From a bacterium (lineage in GTDB: Bacteria > Chloroflexota > Dormibacteria > UBA8260 > Bog-877), in assembly GCA_021802115.1 (NCBI GenBank), contig JAKABA010000042.1, positions 1-25,223 of the forward strand: a DNA stretch of 25,223 bases. The letters are read 5' to 3'. Positions 15,701 to 22,849 of the stretch are shown here, one piece after another. The notes below the pieces were generated by a model that did no database searches, was not told the origin of the DNA, and saw nothing but the letters and a program-made list of their open reading frames with translations. Within the stretch, counting starts at the first letter, position 1. Every line of letters starts with the position of its first letter. The position numbers were made by a program, and so were the translations under genes.

Positions 15701-17838
15701 CTACTGGTGTCCGCCCGGTCCGGGCGCAGAGGCGCCAGCCGACCGCGTCTCAGTGCGTTGAGATAGCTGGCATCGAGGTCGTGAACCAGGCGGCCCTGGG
15801 CCAGCGCATAGTTGCTGCCCAGCTGTCGCAGCCGCTCCTGGCCCGCTGCGGAGCGCAGATCGGCCCTCAGGGATGCCAACTCGCTGGGTTCGACCTTCAG
15901 GACCCTGGTCAGCTCCGGCCCGGCTTCCGGACGACTCACCAGCTGTCTGCCGATGAAGTGCTCACGGGACTCGTAGCCGTCAACCTGGGGCCAGCGCGCT
16001 TGCCCCGCCAGTTCTCCCTGTTCCAGGCGGGTGGCCTGGGCATGGTCGATCGGCCCTGGCAGCCCGGTGACCTCACGGAGCGAGGTCCCCACGTTGGCCC
16101 CGAAGCGAGCGACGCGCGGCCCGGCCTGGGTGCGGGCCATGAGGGCACCTCCCAGCAGCACGCCGGAGGAAGCCGAGGCCAGCCCCCGCAAGCTGCGGTA
16201 GGTGGACATCTCCCCGTGGCTGATCCGCTTGGGCACCTCCAGCATCAGCCACACCGTCACGATCGCCAGCAGGCACTTGGCGAACTGGTTGCCGGGGTTG
16301 CCGCTGCCGACCGCCGCGAGCAGGCCGTGGGAGGTCGCGGCGCAGCCCGCGGTCGACCCTGCGGAGATGAAGGGGCACGAGGTGGCCGAGCCGACCGGGG
16401 CCAGCCCGGAGACGGTCGAGATGACCGCGACGAAGACGATGAAGATCAGGGTCTGGATCACCACCACCGCGGAGAGCTCGGCCAAGGTGCGCCAGTAGCG
16501 GTTGAACAGCCCGCGTCCGCCCGGCAGGGCCAGCATCACGAACGCCAGGCTGGAGCAGCCCGCGAGGATCGCCAGCACCAGATAGCGGGCCAGGTAGGTC
16601 ATCGCCAGCCACAGCCCGAGCAGGGTGAGCACCGTGTAGGCGAGCATGCCCTGGATCCCGTCGGGCACGTCATAGCCATTGCGCCCGTGGGGGCCGACCC
16701 CGGCCCAGACGTCCGTGAAGGTGGGGACGGTCCCCCAGTAGATGTCGGCGTACCTGCAGTCGGAGGGACTCTGGCCGTTGCCCGCGATCGGCTCCCCCGG
16801 CAGCGGCAGCAGGTTCAGCTGCTGCGATCCCAGCTCCGGGTTGCCGCCACCTTCCAGGCAGGACTGGTTCTGGTTGTCGTTGACCTGGTTGTCGGTGTTC
16901 GTGCAGAGGGGCTGGCTGGGACTGGCGTCTCCTCGATCACAGTTGGCATCGTGGAGGGGGGGCCCGAAGAAGTTCTGGGAGCGGTCCAGAACCTCCTTGG
17001 TGAAGTCGGGGCTGTCGGCGGCGATGCAGTGCGACTGGGTGAAGTGGGGGTCCATCCACGGCTTGACGAGGACCTGCTGGCGCGGGGCGTTCCCCGGCGC
17101 GGAGATGTGAATTCCAGGGTGGGTGATGGGGCTGTCCTCGGGGCAGTATGCCGTCATGTCGAGGATGGTCATCATGTCCAGCGGCTGGGAGGGGTGCGCG
17201 CCCATCCCCGAGAACGTCGCCCCCAAGAGCCCCTGGGAGAGCCAGGTCCCGGCGTCGATGGCCCGGCCCGCCAGGTGCAGCGGGAGGCCCGCGCCGATCA
17301 CCGCGGCGGCGATCAGGCATGGGACTATCCCGGCCCTGAGGTTCAGCTCCTGGCCCGCCATGAAGAACGAGACCTGCAGGGCGAAGGCGAGGACGATCAG
17401 GGCCAGTGCCAAGGGGGTCAGGATCGAGTTCAGGCGCTGCACCCAGGGGATGCAGCCGCCGGGGCCGCACTCGTGGGCGGGCTCGCCGAGCGAGCCATCG
17501 TAGTTGTCGACGGCCGGGTTCGATCCGACCAGGGTCGTGATCAGACTCCAGGGACCGGCGGTCACTGTGCCGTTGGCGGGGTCGATGTGGGAGGGGTCGG
17601 GGCTGCCGTCCAGGCTGCCCATGATCGCCACCGGCCCGGACACGAAGGCGTCCATCACGTAGCAGAAGGGATCGGTGATGCCGGGGCACTGCTGACTGGT
17701 GGTGCTGGTGCCGGCGACGCTGGTCGTGGGGGCCGGGGGGGTGGGTGACGGGGTCGACCTCGCTGCCGCGAGCTCCAGGTCGACTCCTCCCGCGCTTCGA
17801 CTCAAGCCCGCCACGCCCAGCAGAACCAGCGGTATCAA
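15697..17838 (-). CDS. Large VirB6/TrbL-like polytopic T4SS membrane protein
   Basis: This protein of at least 713 residues has membrane segments at about 139-160, 168-190, 396-415, 418-437, 453-478 and 518-533. Two extracytoplasmic regions stand out: an N-terminal Ser/Thr/Pro-rich domain and a loop of about 190 residues (205-395) with six Cys. The C-terminal ~180 residues are hydrophilic and probably cytoplasmic. Number of helices, loop and soluble tail fit VirB6/PrgH-type channel proteins; position before PrgI-VirB4 supports this. The coordinate shown uses the first conventional start, a TTG. In-frame sequence continues 14 codons to a CTG at 17880 that overlaps the upstream stop (CTGA). It would supply a basic, hydrophobic signal-like start (TARARLVLVVSASLIPLVLL). 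Confidence 0.78.
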   Translation of the reverse strand: MIPLVLLGVAGLSRSAGGVDLELAAARSTPSPTPPAPTTSVAGTSTTSQQCPGITDPFCYVMDAFVSGPVAIMGSLDGSPDPSHIDPANGTVTAGPWSLITTLVGSNPAVDNYDGSLGEPAHECGPGGCIPWVQRLNSILTPLALALIVLAFALQVSFFMAGQELNLRAGIVPCLIAAAVIGAGLPLHLAGRAIDAGTWLSQGLLGATFSGMGAHPSQPLDMMTILDMTAYCPEDSPITHPGIHISAPGNAPRQQVLVKPWMDPHFTQSHCIAADSPDFTKEVLDRSQNFFGPPLHDANCDRGDASPSQPLCTNTDNQVNDNQNQSCLEGGGNPELGSQQLNLLPLPGEPIAGNGQSPSDCRYADIYWGTVPTFTDVWAGVGPHGRNGYDVPDGIQGMLAYTVLTLLGLWLAMTYLARYLVLAILAGCSSLAFVMLALPGGRGLFNRYWRTLAELSAVVVIQTLIFIVFVAVISTVSGLAPVGSATSCPFISAGSTAGCAATSHGLLAAVGSGNPGNQFAKCLLAIVTVWLMLEVPKRISHGEMSTYRSLRGLASASSGVLLGGALMARTQAGPRVARFGANVGTSLREVTGLPGPIDHAQATRLEQGELAGQARWPQVDGYESREHFIGRQLVSRPEAGPELTRVLKVEPSELASLRADLRSAAGQERLRQLGSNYALAQGRLVHDLDASYLNALRRGRLAPLRPDRADTSS

Positions 17839-17876
17839 AGAGGCGCTGACGACGAGGACGAGCCGCGCCCGAGCGG

Positions 17877-18164
17877 TCAGGGGGAGCTGGCGGAACAGCT
17901 GCTGGTGGTGCAGGCGGTGTTGCTCCCGGAGAGCCCCTCCACGAAGCTGAGGATGGCGCCCTCATTGACCAGCAGCAGCACTCCCAACAGGACGGTCACC
18001 AAGCCCTGGATCGCAGCCGCCCGCCGCTGACTGTTGTCCAGAGAGGTCATGTAGCGAATCGCCGCGAAGCTGAGGCAGAGGACCGCGACCGCGCCCAGCG
18101 CCAGCGTGGTGACGGTGTGGATGAGATTGTCCAGGCCGGCGGTGAACGATGCCAGGATCAGCAA
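17877..18164 (-). CDS. VirB2/TrbC-like two-helix membrane protein
   Basis: This 95-residue protein has two hydrophobic helices (about 16-36 and 51-67) joined by a short polar loop, RYMTSLDNSQRRAA, and ends in a Ser/Cys-rich tail with two Cys (C85, C90). Size, helix pair, basic loop and position between VirD4 and VirB6 fit VirB2/TrbC-type pilin or channel subunits; similar small proteins occur in Gram-positive systems. The TTG at 18164 is chosen because GGAGG (18172-18176) lies 7 nt upstream, one of the best ribosome sites in this operon. It overlaps the VirD4 end by 7 nt. A frame opening further upstream at 18215 is unlikely. Confidence 0.7.
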   Translation of the reverse strand: MLILASFTAGLDNLIHTVTTLALGAVAVLCLSFAAIRYMTSLDNSQRRAAAIQGLVTVLLGVLLLVNEGAILSFVEGLSGSNTACTTSSCSASSP

Positions 18165-19873
18165 GGTGGGGCCTCCAGAGGAGTCTTGACAGGTTCGCCA
18201 ACTTCGTCCTCCCAAGCGAGCCTGGGAGTCCTAGGGCCCGGCTGGAGGTTGCGGCAACCCCGGACCTCAAGGGGCCGGCCGGCCGCGGGGGTGGGGACGC
18301 TGCCCGGCGCCAGCGGCAGGGCCACCAGCTGGCGCAGGGTCCGATCCCGATACCAGCGCCGCTGCCTGATCACCGCCGGGTGGCCGCTGCCGCGCAGGAT
18401 CAGGGCTCGGTCTTCCGGCAGGCGCCGGATCGCATCGGGCGCCATGAGCGGGTGGGAGCTCACCGGCTCGTCGGCGCGGTCCGGCTCGCGCCGGTGCAGG
18501 GTGGCCATCCCCGCCAGCCGGCTGGTGCTCTCCAGAAGGTCGTTCTCGGAGATCCCCGCCAGCAGCAGCTTGGTCCGGCAGTTCGCCCACAGCAACGAGG
18601 CTGTCTCCGGTCCGTAGGTTCCCCGGATCGAGCTGAGGTCCTGCCCCATCAGCATCATCCTGACCCCCTGCGAACGGCCCAGCTGCACCAGCGCCGGCAG
18701 TTCAGGCAGCAGGGTCAGCTGGGCAAACTCGTCGAGCACGAAGAGGACCGGGACTGGGGGCGGCGCCGAGTAGATCGCGCGCCAGCAGGACGCCAGCAGG
18801 GCGCTCACCAGACCCCGAAGAAGCGGGGCGTCGTGGGGCGTCACCACGCAGTAGAGGGACTTGAGCTCGCCCTTGACCAGGTCGCCCACCTCGAAGGTGC
18901 TGCTCGAGGTCGCCTCCGCCACCAGCTCGGTTGCGTAGGGGGCGAGCTTGGCCACCAGGGTCGCCACGACCCCCATGGCGGTGCGATCGCCACCGCTGGT
19001 GGCGCCCTGGACCAGGCGCCGGGCGACCGGGTGGGTGAGCTCTCCCGCGATCTCCTCGGCGGGAACCAGCTGCAGGATTCCCAACAGGTCGCCCACGTCC
19101 ATCCCGGTCACCGCCCCCTCGATCAACAGCCCCTGGAGCAGCTGAAGCGCAAGGTCATGCCAGAACGGCTCCTTGTCGGGTGGCCGGCCCATCAGCAATC
19201 CCGCCGTGCGCAGGGCGTCTTCCGAGCTGTGGACCGAGCTGACCGGGCTCCAGCTGTCCGAGGGCGACATCAGGGGCGCGAAGATCGCCGTCCGCCCCAG
19301 CCGCCGCCGGGCGGCCAGGGTGGCGCGCACCAGCTCCCCCTTGGGGTCGGTGACCACCACCGCCCCCTGCCACTCCAGGATCGCCGGGATGGCCAGCCCG
19401 CTCGACTTCCCGGACCCGGTCGGCCCCAGGACCAGCAGGTGATCCTCCACAGGCAGGCGCACCGGCACCAGGCGGTGGGTTCCCAGGCGGACCCGGGCCG
19501 AGCCACGGCCACCGCGGAAGGGGCGCAGGTCCCGTCGGCCGGCGCGTCGGGCTGAGCCCAGCAGTCCGGGCCGCAGCGGGCTTCGCCACTTCAGCCGGGC
19601 GAGCATCACCAGCAGGCAAGCCACCGCCAGCGCCAGCCCGACCGCTGCGTACCCTGACCAGGCTCGCCAGATGGTCGGGCCCATCCCGGCCCCCATGCCG
19701 GCGCCCTCCCCACGGAGCTGCTCCAGCGAGCGGATGGCGAGGATGGCCAGGCCCAGGCCCACCAGGGCCCCGGACCCTCCCGCTCCTGGCTGCCACCCGG
19801 ATGCGCCTTGCTTTCCCACCGTCAATGAATGGGTCCGCCCACAGCCAGGAGCTGGTGGCGGGGCTCGCGACAC
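18158..19873 (-). CDS. VirD4/TraG-type coupling ATPase
   Basis: This 571-residue coupling protein has two N-terminal membrane segments (about 35-48 and 74-93) and a TraG/VirD4 motor domain. Walker A is GPTGSGKS (150-157), the conserved strand is VVVTDPKGEL (172-181), and Walker B is VLFVLDEFAQL (376-386; D381, E382). MLMGQDLSSI (407-416) holds the conserved Gln. Such proteins recruit substrates, usually relaxase-DNA complexes or effector proteins, to the T4SS channel. It heads the block, diverging from a response regulator. The start is uncertain: the GTG at 19873 has no ribosome site, and TTG at 19825 or GTG at 19819 would also keep both helices. No relaxase accompanies it, so its substrate is open. 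Confidence 0.93.
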   Translation of the reverse strand: MSRAPPPAPGCGRTHSLTVGKQGASGWQPGAGGSGALVGLGLAILAIRSLEQLRGEGAGMGAGMGPTIWRAWSGYAAVGLALAVACLLVMLARLKWRSPLRPGLLGSARRAGRRDLRPFRGGRGSARVRLGTHRLVPVRLPVEDHLLVLGPTGSGKSSGLAIPAILEWQGAVVVTDPKGELVRATLAARRRLGRTAIFAPLMSPSDSWSPVSSVHSSEDALRTAGLLMGRPPDKEPFWHDLALQLLQGLLIEGAVTGMDVGDLLGILQLVPAEEIAGELTHPVARRLVQGATSGGDRTAMGVVATLVAKLAPYATELVAEATSSSTFEVGDLVKGELKSLYCVVTPHDAPLLRGLVSALLASCWRAIYSAPPPVPVLFVLDEFAQLTLLPELPALVQLGRSQGVRMMLMGQDLSSIRGTYGPETASLLWANCRTKLLLAGISENDLLESTSRLAGMATLHRREPDRADEPVSSHPLMAPDAIRRLPEDRALILRGSGHPAVIRQRRWYRDRTLRQLVALPLAPGSVPTPAAGRPLEVRGCRNLQPGPRTPRLAWEDEVGEPVKTPLEAPPC

Positions 19874-19920
19874 CGCTCAACAGGCCGGTTGCCCTTGTGT
19901 TACAGGCCATTGCCGGACCG

Positions 19921-19936
19921 GTGCAGGAACTTGCAC
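19921..19936. promoter_or_regulatory. Dyad GTGCA-N6-TGCAC, possible operator
   Basis: A perfect 5-bp dyad with a 6-bp spacer lies in the 96-bp divergent region between the VirD4 gene and the response regulator gene. It sits 20 bp before the TAGACT box of the regulator, around its expected -35. It could control either direction; an arm of five bases can arise by chance. Confidence 0.3.
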
Positions 19937-19956
19937 TCAGCGACGTCTGCCAAATC

Positions 19957-19962
19957 TAGACT
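19957..19962 (+). promoter_or_regulatory. Leaderless-type -10 box (TAGACT) of the response regulator
   Basis: TAGACT ends 7 nt before the in-frame GTG at 19970, with no ribosome site between. TTGCAC lies 20 nt upstream, which is longer than the usual spacer. Confidence 0.5.
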
Positions 19963-19969
19963 GGGGTTC

Positions 19970-20455
19970 GTGCCCGCTCGAGCATCGTCCCCCCGCCTCC
20001 TGCGCCGTCCCTCCGGAGAGCGCACCATCCTGGTTGCGGATCGGGATGAGCTCGCCCGCACCGCGACCGCCGCCATCCTGAAGCGGTTGAACTTCGAGGT
20101 GGTGGAGGCGGACTCCTCCCGGTCCGCCCTCCACCAGGCCCGCAACGGCCCGTACTCGTGCGTCATCCTGGATCTCAACCTCATGGACGGCGGATCCTTC
20201 GACCTCTGCCGCCGGCTGCTGGGGAAGGCGGGATGGAACTGGACCCCCGTCATCTTCACCAGTGCGCGCCAACCGCAGGTGGACCTGCGCCTGGAGCTGC
20301 TGGCCGGCGGCTTCGGACATCTGGCCAAGCCCTTCAGGGCGGATCAGCTGTTGGCCTGTCTCGGCGACGCTCTGGCGATGGCCGGGGAGATGGAGTCCTC
20401 CCGGCCCGACCGGGGCCTTGCGCTCACCAAGGCGGAGGCGGCCGTCGGCCGCTGA
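19970..20455 (+). CDS. Stand-alone receiver-domain response regulator (CheY-like)
   Basis: This 161-residue protein carries a single receiver domain and no output domain. The acidic pocket is in TILVADRDE (D24, D26), the phospho-acceptor is D68 (CVILDLNLMDGG), the Thr/Ser switch is in IFTSARQ (T97/S98) and the conserved Lys is K120 (HLAKPFRA). About 18 basic residues precede the domain and a short polar tail follows. The GTG was chosen because a TAGACT box ends 7 nt before it; an open frame reaches further upstream to 19829, but those residues fall in the promoter region. No histidine kinase is nearby. It diverges from the T4SS operon, so joint control is possible but unproven. Confidence 0.85.
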   Translation: MPARASSPRLLRRPSGERTILVADRDELARTATAAILKRLNFEVVEADSSRSALHQARNGPYSCVILDLNLMDGGSFDLCRRLLGKAGWNWTPVIFTSARQPQVDLRLELLAGGFGHLAKPFRADQLLACLGDALAMAGEMESSRPDRGLALTKAEAAVGR

Positions 20456-20458
20456 ATC

Positions 20459-22618
20459 TCAGCCGGACCCGGAAGTCGGGCTCGGAGCTCCCCCCGGTGG
20501 GGATGCCGGTGCGGAGGGACTCGGCTGCGGGCTCGGGGTCGCCGTGGGCGTCGGCGTGGCCTGGGGCGTGGGGGTCGCCTGGGGCGTGGGAGTCGGTGAC
20601 GGCGCCTCCGTCCCTCCGCCCAGGACCTGGTAGGTCGGCCCGGTGCCGGGCAGGTAGTAGTTGGTCTGCCCGTTGCTGTACTGGGCGATCAGCCCGGTGG
20701 GGGTTTTGTACCAGCTGTTGGGGGTATTCGCGAGTGCGTATTCCATGAACTGGTTCCAGAGGCTGGCGGCGCCGCTGATCCCGTTGATGCCGCCCCCATA
20801 CATCGGTTGGTCATTGGCGTTGCCGACCCAGGTTGCCCCCACCAGGGTCGGGGTCCAGCCCACCGCCAGGTTGTCCCGGTAGCTGTTGGAGGTCCCGGTC
20901 TTGATCGCGGCGGTGTGGCCGGGAAGGACGAGGGGTGTGTCCGGCCCGAACGCCAGCAGGCGGTTGCTGTTGCGGGAGAGGATCGTGTTCATGATGTAGG
21001 CGACCTGGGGCGACATCGCCTGCTGCGCCTGGGGGTGGGCCGCGTAGATCACCTGGCCGCTCTGGTCGACCACCTTGACCACGAAGTACGCCGGATGCAG
21101 CACCCCCTGGGCCGCCAGCACCGACCCCGCCTGGGCGGTCTCCCACAGCGGGATCGGGTAGGCGCCGAGGGTCATGCTGGGCCCGTACTTGGATGCCGGT
21201 CCGGGGAGGGTCGTCACCCCCATGGCACGAGCCATCGCCAGCACCCTGGGGATCCCCACCGCCAGCTCGACCCGCACCGCGGGCACGTTCAGCGAGTTGC
21301 CGAGGGCGACCTGGATCGGAACCACCCCCGCGTAAGTGCCCTCGTAGTCGTGGACCACGAACGGTCCACCCCCGGGACCTCCGGTGGGCAGCGAGAAGGG
21401 GCTGTCCAGCACCGGGGTCGTCATGGTGATCTTGTGCGCGGTGAGCGCGGCCGAGTAGGTGTAGAGCTTGAAGGTCGATCCCGGCTGGCGGGGGACCGCC
21501 GCCATGTCGATCTGGCCCCCGGGCACATTCGCCCCCGCGCCCCCCACCCAGACCTCGATCTGGCCGTTGGCCGGGTTCTCCGCCACCAGCGCGCCGTCGG
21601 TCATGTGCATCGCCTGATGGCGGGCGATGTCCGCGGTCACCATCTGCTGGGCGACCTGGTTCAGGTGCAGGTTGAGGCTGGTGTACACCTTGAGCCCCAT
21701 CGTGGAGTAGCGCGAGCCGTAACGGGCCAGCAGCCATGACTTGACCTGGTCGACGAAGTAGGGCGCGTTGTCGACCGGCGCCTCGCTTCCCGAGGTCAGG
21801 GCCGGTGGCTTGGCCAGGATCGCGCGGGCCGCCGACTCGCTGAGGCCACTGTACTTGACCATGGCCGCGACCACCGCCTGCTGCCGGATCCGGGCGGCCG
21901 CCAGGTTGGTGATGGGATCCAGGTAGGACGGTGCCGGCAGCAGCCCGGCCAGCAGCGTCGCCTGTTCCGGGGTCAGCTGGCTGGCGCTCACCCCGAAGTA
22001 GGTCTCGCTGGCGGCCTGGATCCCGGTCGCGCCCTGGCCGAAGTAAACGTCGTTGAGGTAGTCGTCGAGGATCTGCGGCTTGCTCAGCCGGGAGGTGAGC
22101 TCGTTGCCGTACAGGATCTCCTTGACCTTGTAGGCGATCGACTTGTTGTCATGCAGGTAGAGGATCTTGGCGACCTGTTCGGGGATGGTGCTGGCTCCCT
22201 GAGCGGCGCTGTGATGGATGAGGTCGAAGATCCCGGCCTCCACGATCCGCCCCACGTCGAAGCTCGGGGCGGTCCAGAAGGTGTGGTCCTCGATGTCCAC
22301 GATCGCCGTCCGCATCACCGGCGCGATCTGGCTGAGCGGCACCGGGATGCGGCTCGAGCCCGCGGGGTGCAGATCGGCGATGACCTGGTTGCCCTGTCCG
22401 TAGATCACCGTGTCCGTGGGCAGGGCGACTCCGCCAGGCAGGGCGCTGTACGCGCGCGCCAGGGCGGTCAGGGGAACGCTGAGAATCACCAGCCCCGCCA
22501 GCCCCGCCAGCGCCACGACCGCGACCCAGCGGCGCCAGCTCCACCCGCCGAAGGCTGACCCGCCGCGACGGCGCCGGACGCTCGCTCGGGTGCGGGTCTG
22601 CAGGTTGATCTCTCGCAT
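20459..22618 (-). CDS. Class A penicillin-binding protein (GT51 transglycosylase + transpeptidase)
   Basis: This 719-residue protein has a basic cytoplasmic N-terminus, one membrane helix (about 32-50), a GT51 glycosyltransferase domain (about 70-235), a transpeptidase domain (about 340-630) and a Pro/Thr-rich tail (about 672-719). The transpeptidase triad is intact: STFK (381-384), SLN (442-444) and KTGT (573-576). In GT51 the catalytic Glu is in DIEDHTF (E110), and YLNDVYFGQGATGIQAA and the KVKE motif are present. Other GT51 positions are unusual: GASTIPEQVAK replaces the common GGSTITQQ-x-x-K, and the H-x-G after the first motif reads A-P-S. It polymerises and crosslinks peptidoglycan outside the membrane. 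No Shine-Dalgarno precedes the ATG; a structured leader ends 9 nt upstream. Confidence 0.94.
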   Translation of the reverse strand: MREINLQTRTRASVRRRRGGSAFGGWSWRRWVAVVALAGLAGLVILSVPLTALARAYSALPGGVALPTDTVIYGQGNQVIADLHPAGSSRIPVPLSQIAPVMRTAIVDIEDHTFWTAPSFDVGRIVEAGIFDLIHHSAAQGASTIPEQVAKILYLHDNKSIAYKVKEILYGNELTSRLSKPQILDDYLNDVYFGQGATGIQAASETYFGVSASQLTPEQATLLAGLLPAPSYLDPITNLAAARIRQQAVVAAMVKYSGLSESAARAILAKPPALTSGSEAPVDNAPYFVDQVKSWLLARYGSRYSTMGLKVYTSLNLHLNQVAQQMVTADIARHQAMHMTDGALVAENPANGQIEVWVGGAGANVPGGQIDMAAVPRQPGSTFKLYTYSAALTAHKITMTTPVLDSPFSLPTGGPGGGPFVVHDYEGTYAGVVPIQVALGNSLNVPAVRVELAVGIPRVLAMARAMGVTTLPGPASKYGPSMTLGAYPIPLWETAQAGSVLAAQGVLHPAYFVVKVVDQSGQVIYAAHPQAQQAMSPQVAYIMNTILSRNSNRLLAFGPDTPLVLPGHTAAIKTGTSNSYRDNLAVGWTPTLVGATWVGNANDQPMYGGGINGISGAASLWNQFMEYALANTPNSWYKTPTGLIAQYSNGQTNYYLPGTGPTYQVLGGGTEAPSPTPTPQATPTPQATPTPTATPSPQPSPSAPASPPGGAPSPTSGSG
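20560..20595 (-). repeat. Tandem 18-bp repeat in the PBP tail
   Basis: Two near-identical 18-bp units (one mismatch) encode part of the Thr-Pro-Gln-Ala-rich tail of the penicillin-binding protein, with degenerate units on either side. It is a low-complexity extension likely to vary in length between strains. Confidence 0.6.
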
Positions 22619-22627
22619 GATTGTCGA

Positions 22628-22710
22628 TTGGGCACGGCGCGGGGCCAGCGGCCACTGGTTTCCCAGGACCCGGCCAGGCGGGGGAGGCGCTCATCGCGCG
22701 CCGTGCCCAA
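22628..22710 (-). promoter_or_regulatory. Structured 5' leader of the PBP gene (14-bp inverted repeat)
   Basis: TTGGGCACGGCGCG (22628-22641) and its perfect complement CGCGCCGTGCCCAA (22697-22710) enclose 55 bp. On the PBP strand the inside can form CCTGG-GAAA-CCAG, a GNRA-capped hairpin, flanked by GGCC arms that also pair. The element ends 9 nt before the ATG, and no ribosome site lies between. TAGGGT (22710-22715) is a possible -10 at its upstream edge, which would start the RNA within the first arm. It may be a cis-acting leader RNA or an attenuator. No known riboswitch class was matched by eye. Confidence 0.5.
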
Positions 22711-22849
22711 CCCTAGCAACGCACCGAGGTGCCGTTTGGTTTCGATCCATCTCTTCGCCGGGGGGCCACACCGGGCCGTCCTCGCCTTTGCAGGACAATC
22801 AGCGCCTGAGGAGCAGCGTCGGAGCTGCAGTGGGTCTGGGAGGTGATGC

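Noticed and set aside
15781..17748. A 655-codon plus-strand open frame opposite the VirB6-like gene
   Set aside because: Composition is typical of the antisense of a GC-rich gene (Gly, Arg, Gln, His and Asp rich, no domain). The minus-strand frame has membrane helices and operon context.
18149..19555. A 468-codon plus-strand open frame opposite VirD4
   Set aside because: Antisense shadow; the minus strand carries intact Walker A and B motifs of a coupling ATPase.
22641..22696. Resemblance of the PBP leader to a cobalamin riboswitch core (GGGAA, CCAGTGG, GCCCCGC)
   Set aside because: Order and spacing of the conserved boxes do not fit, and a PBP gene is not a usual target. The bases are better explained by a local GAAA-capped hairpin.
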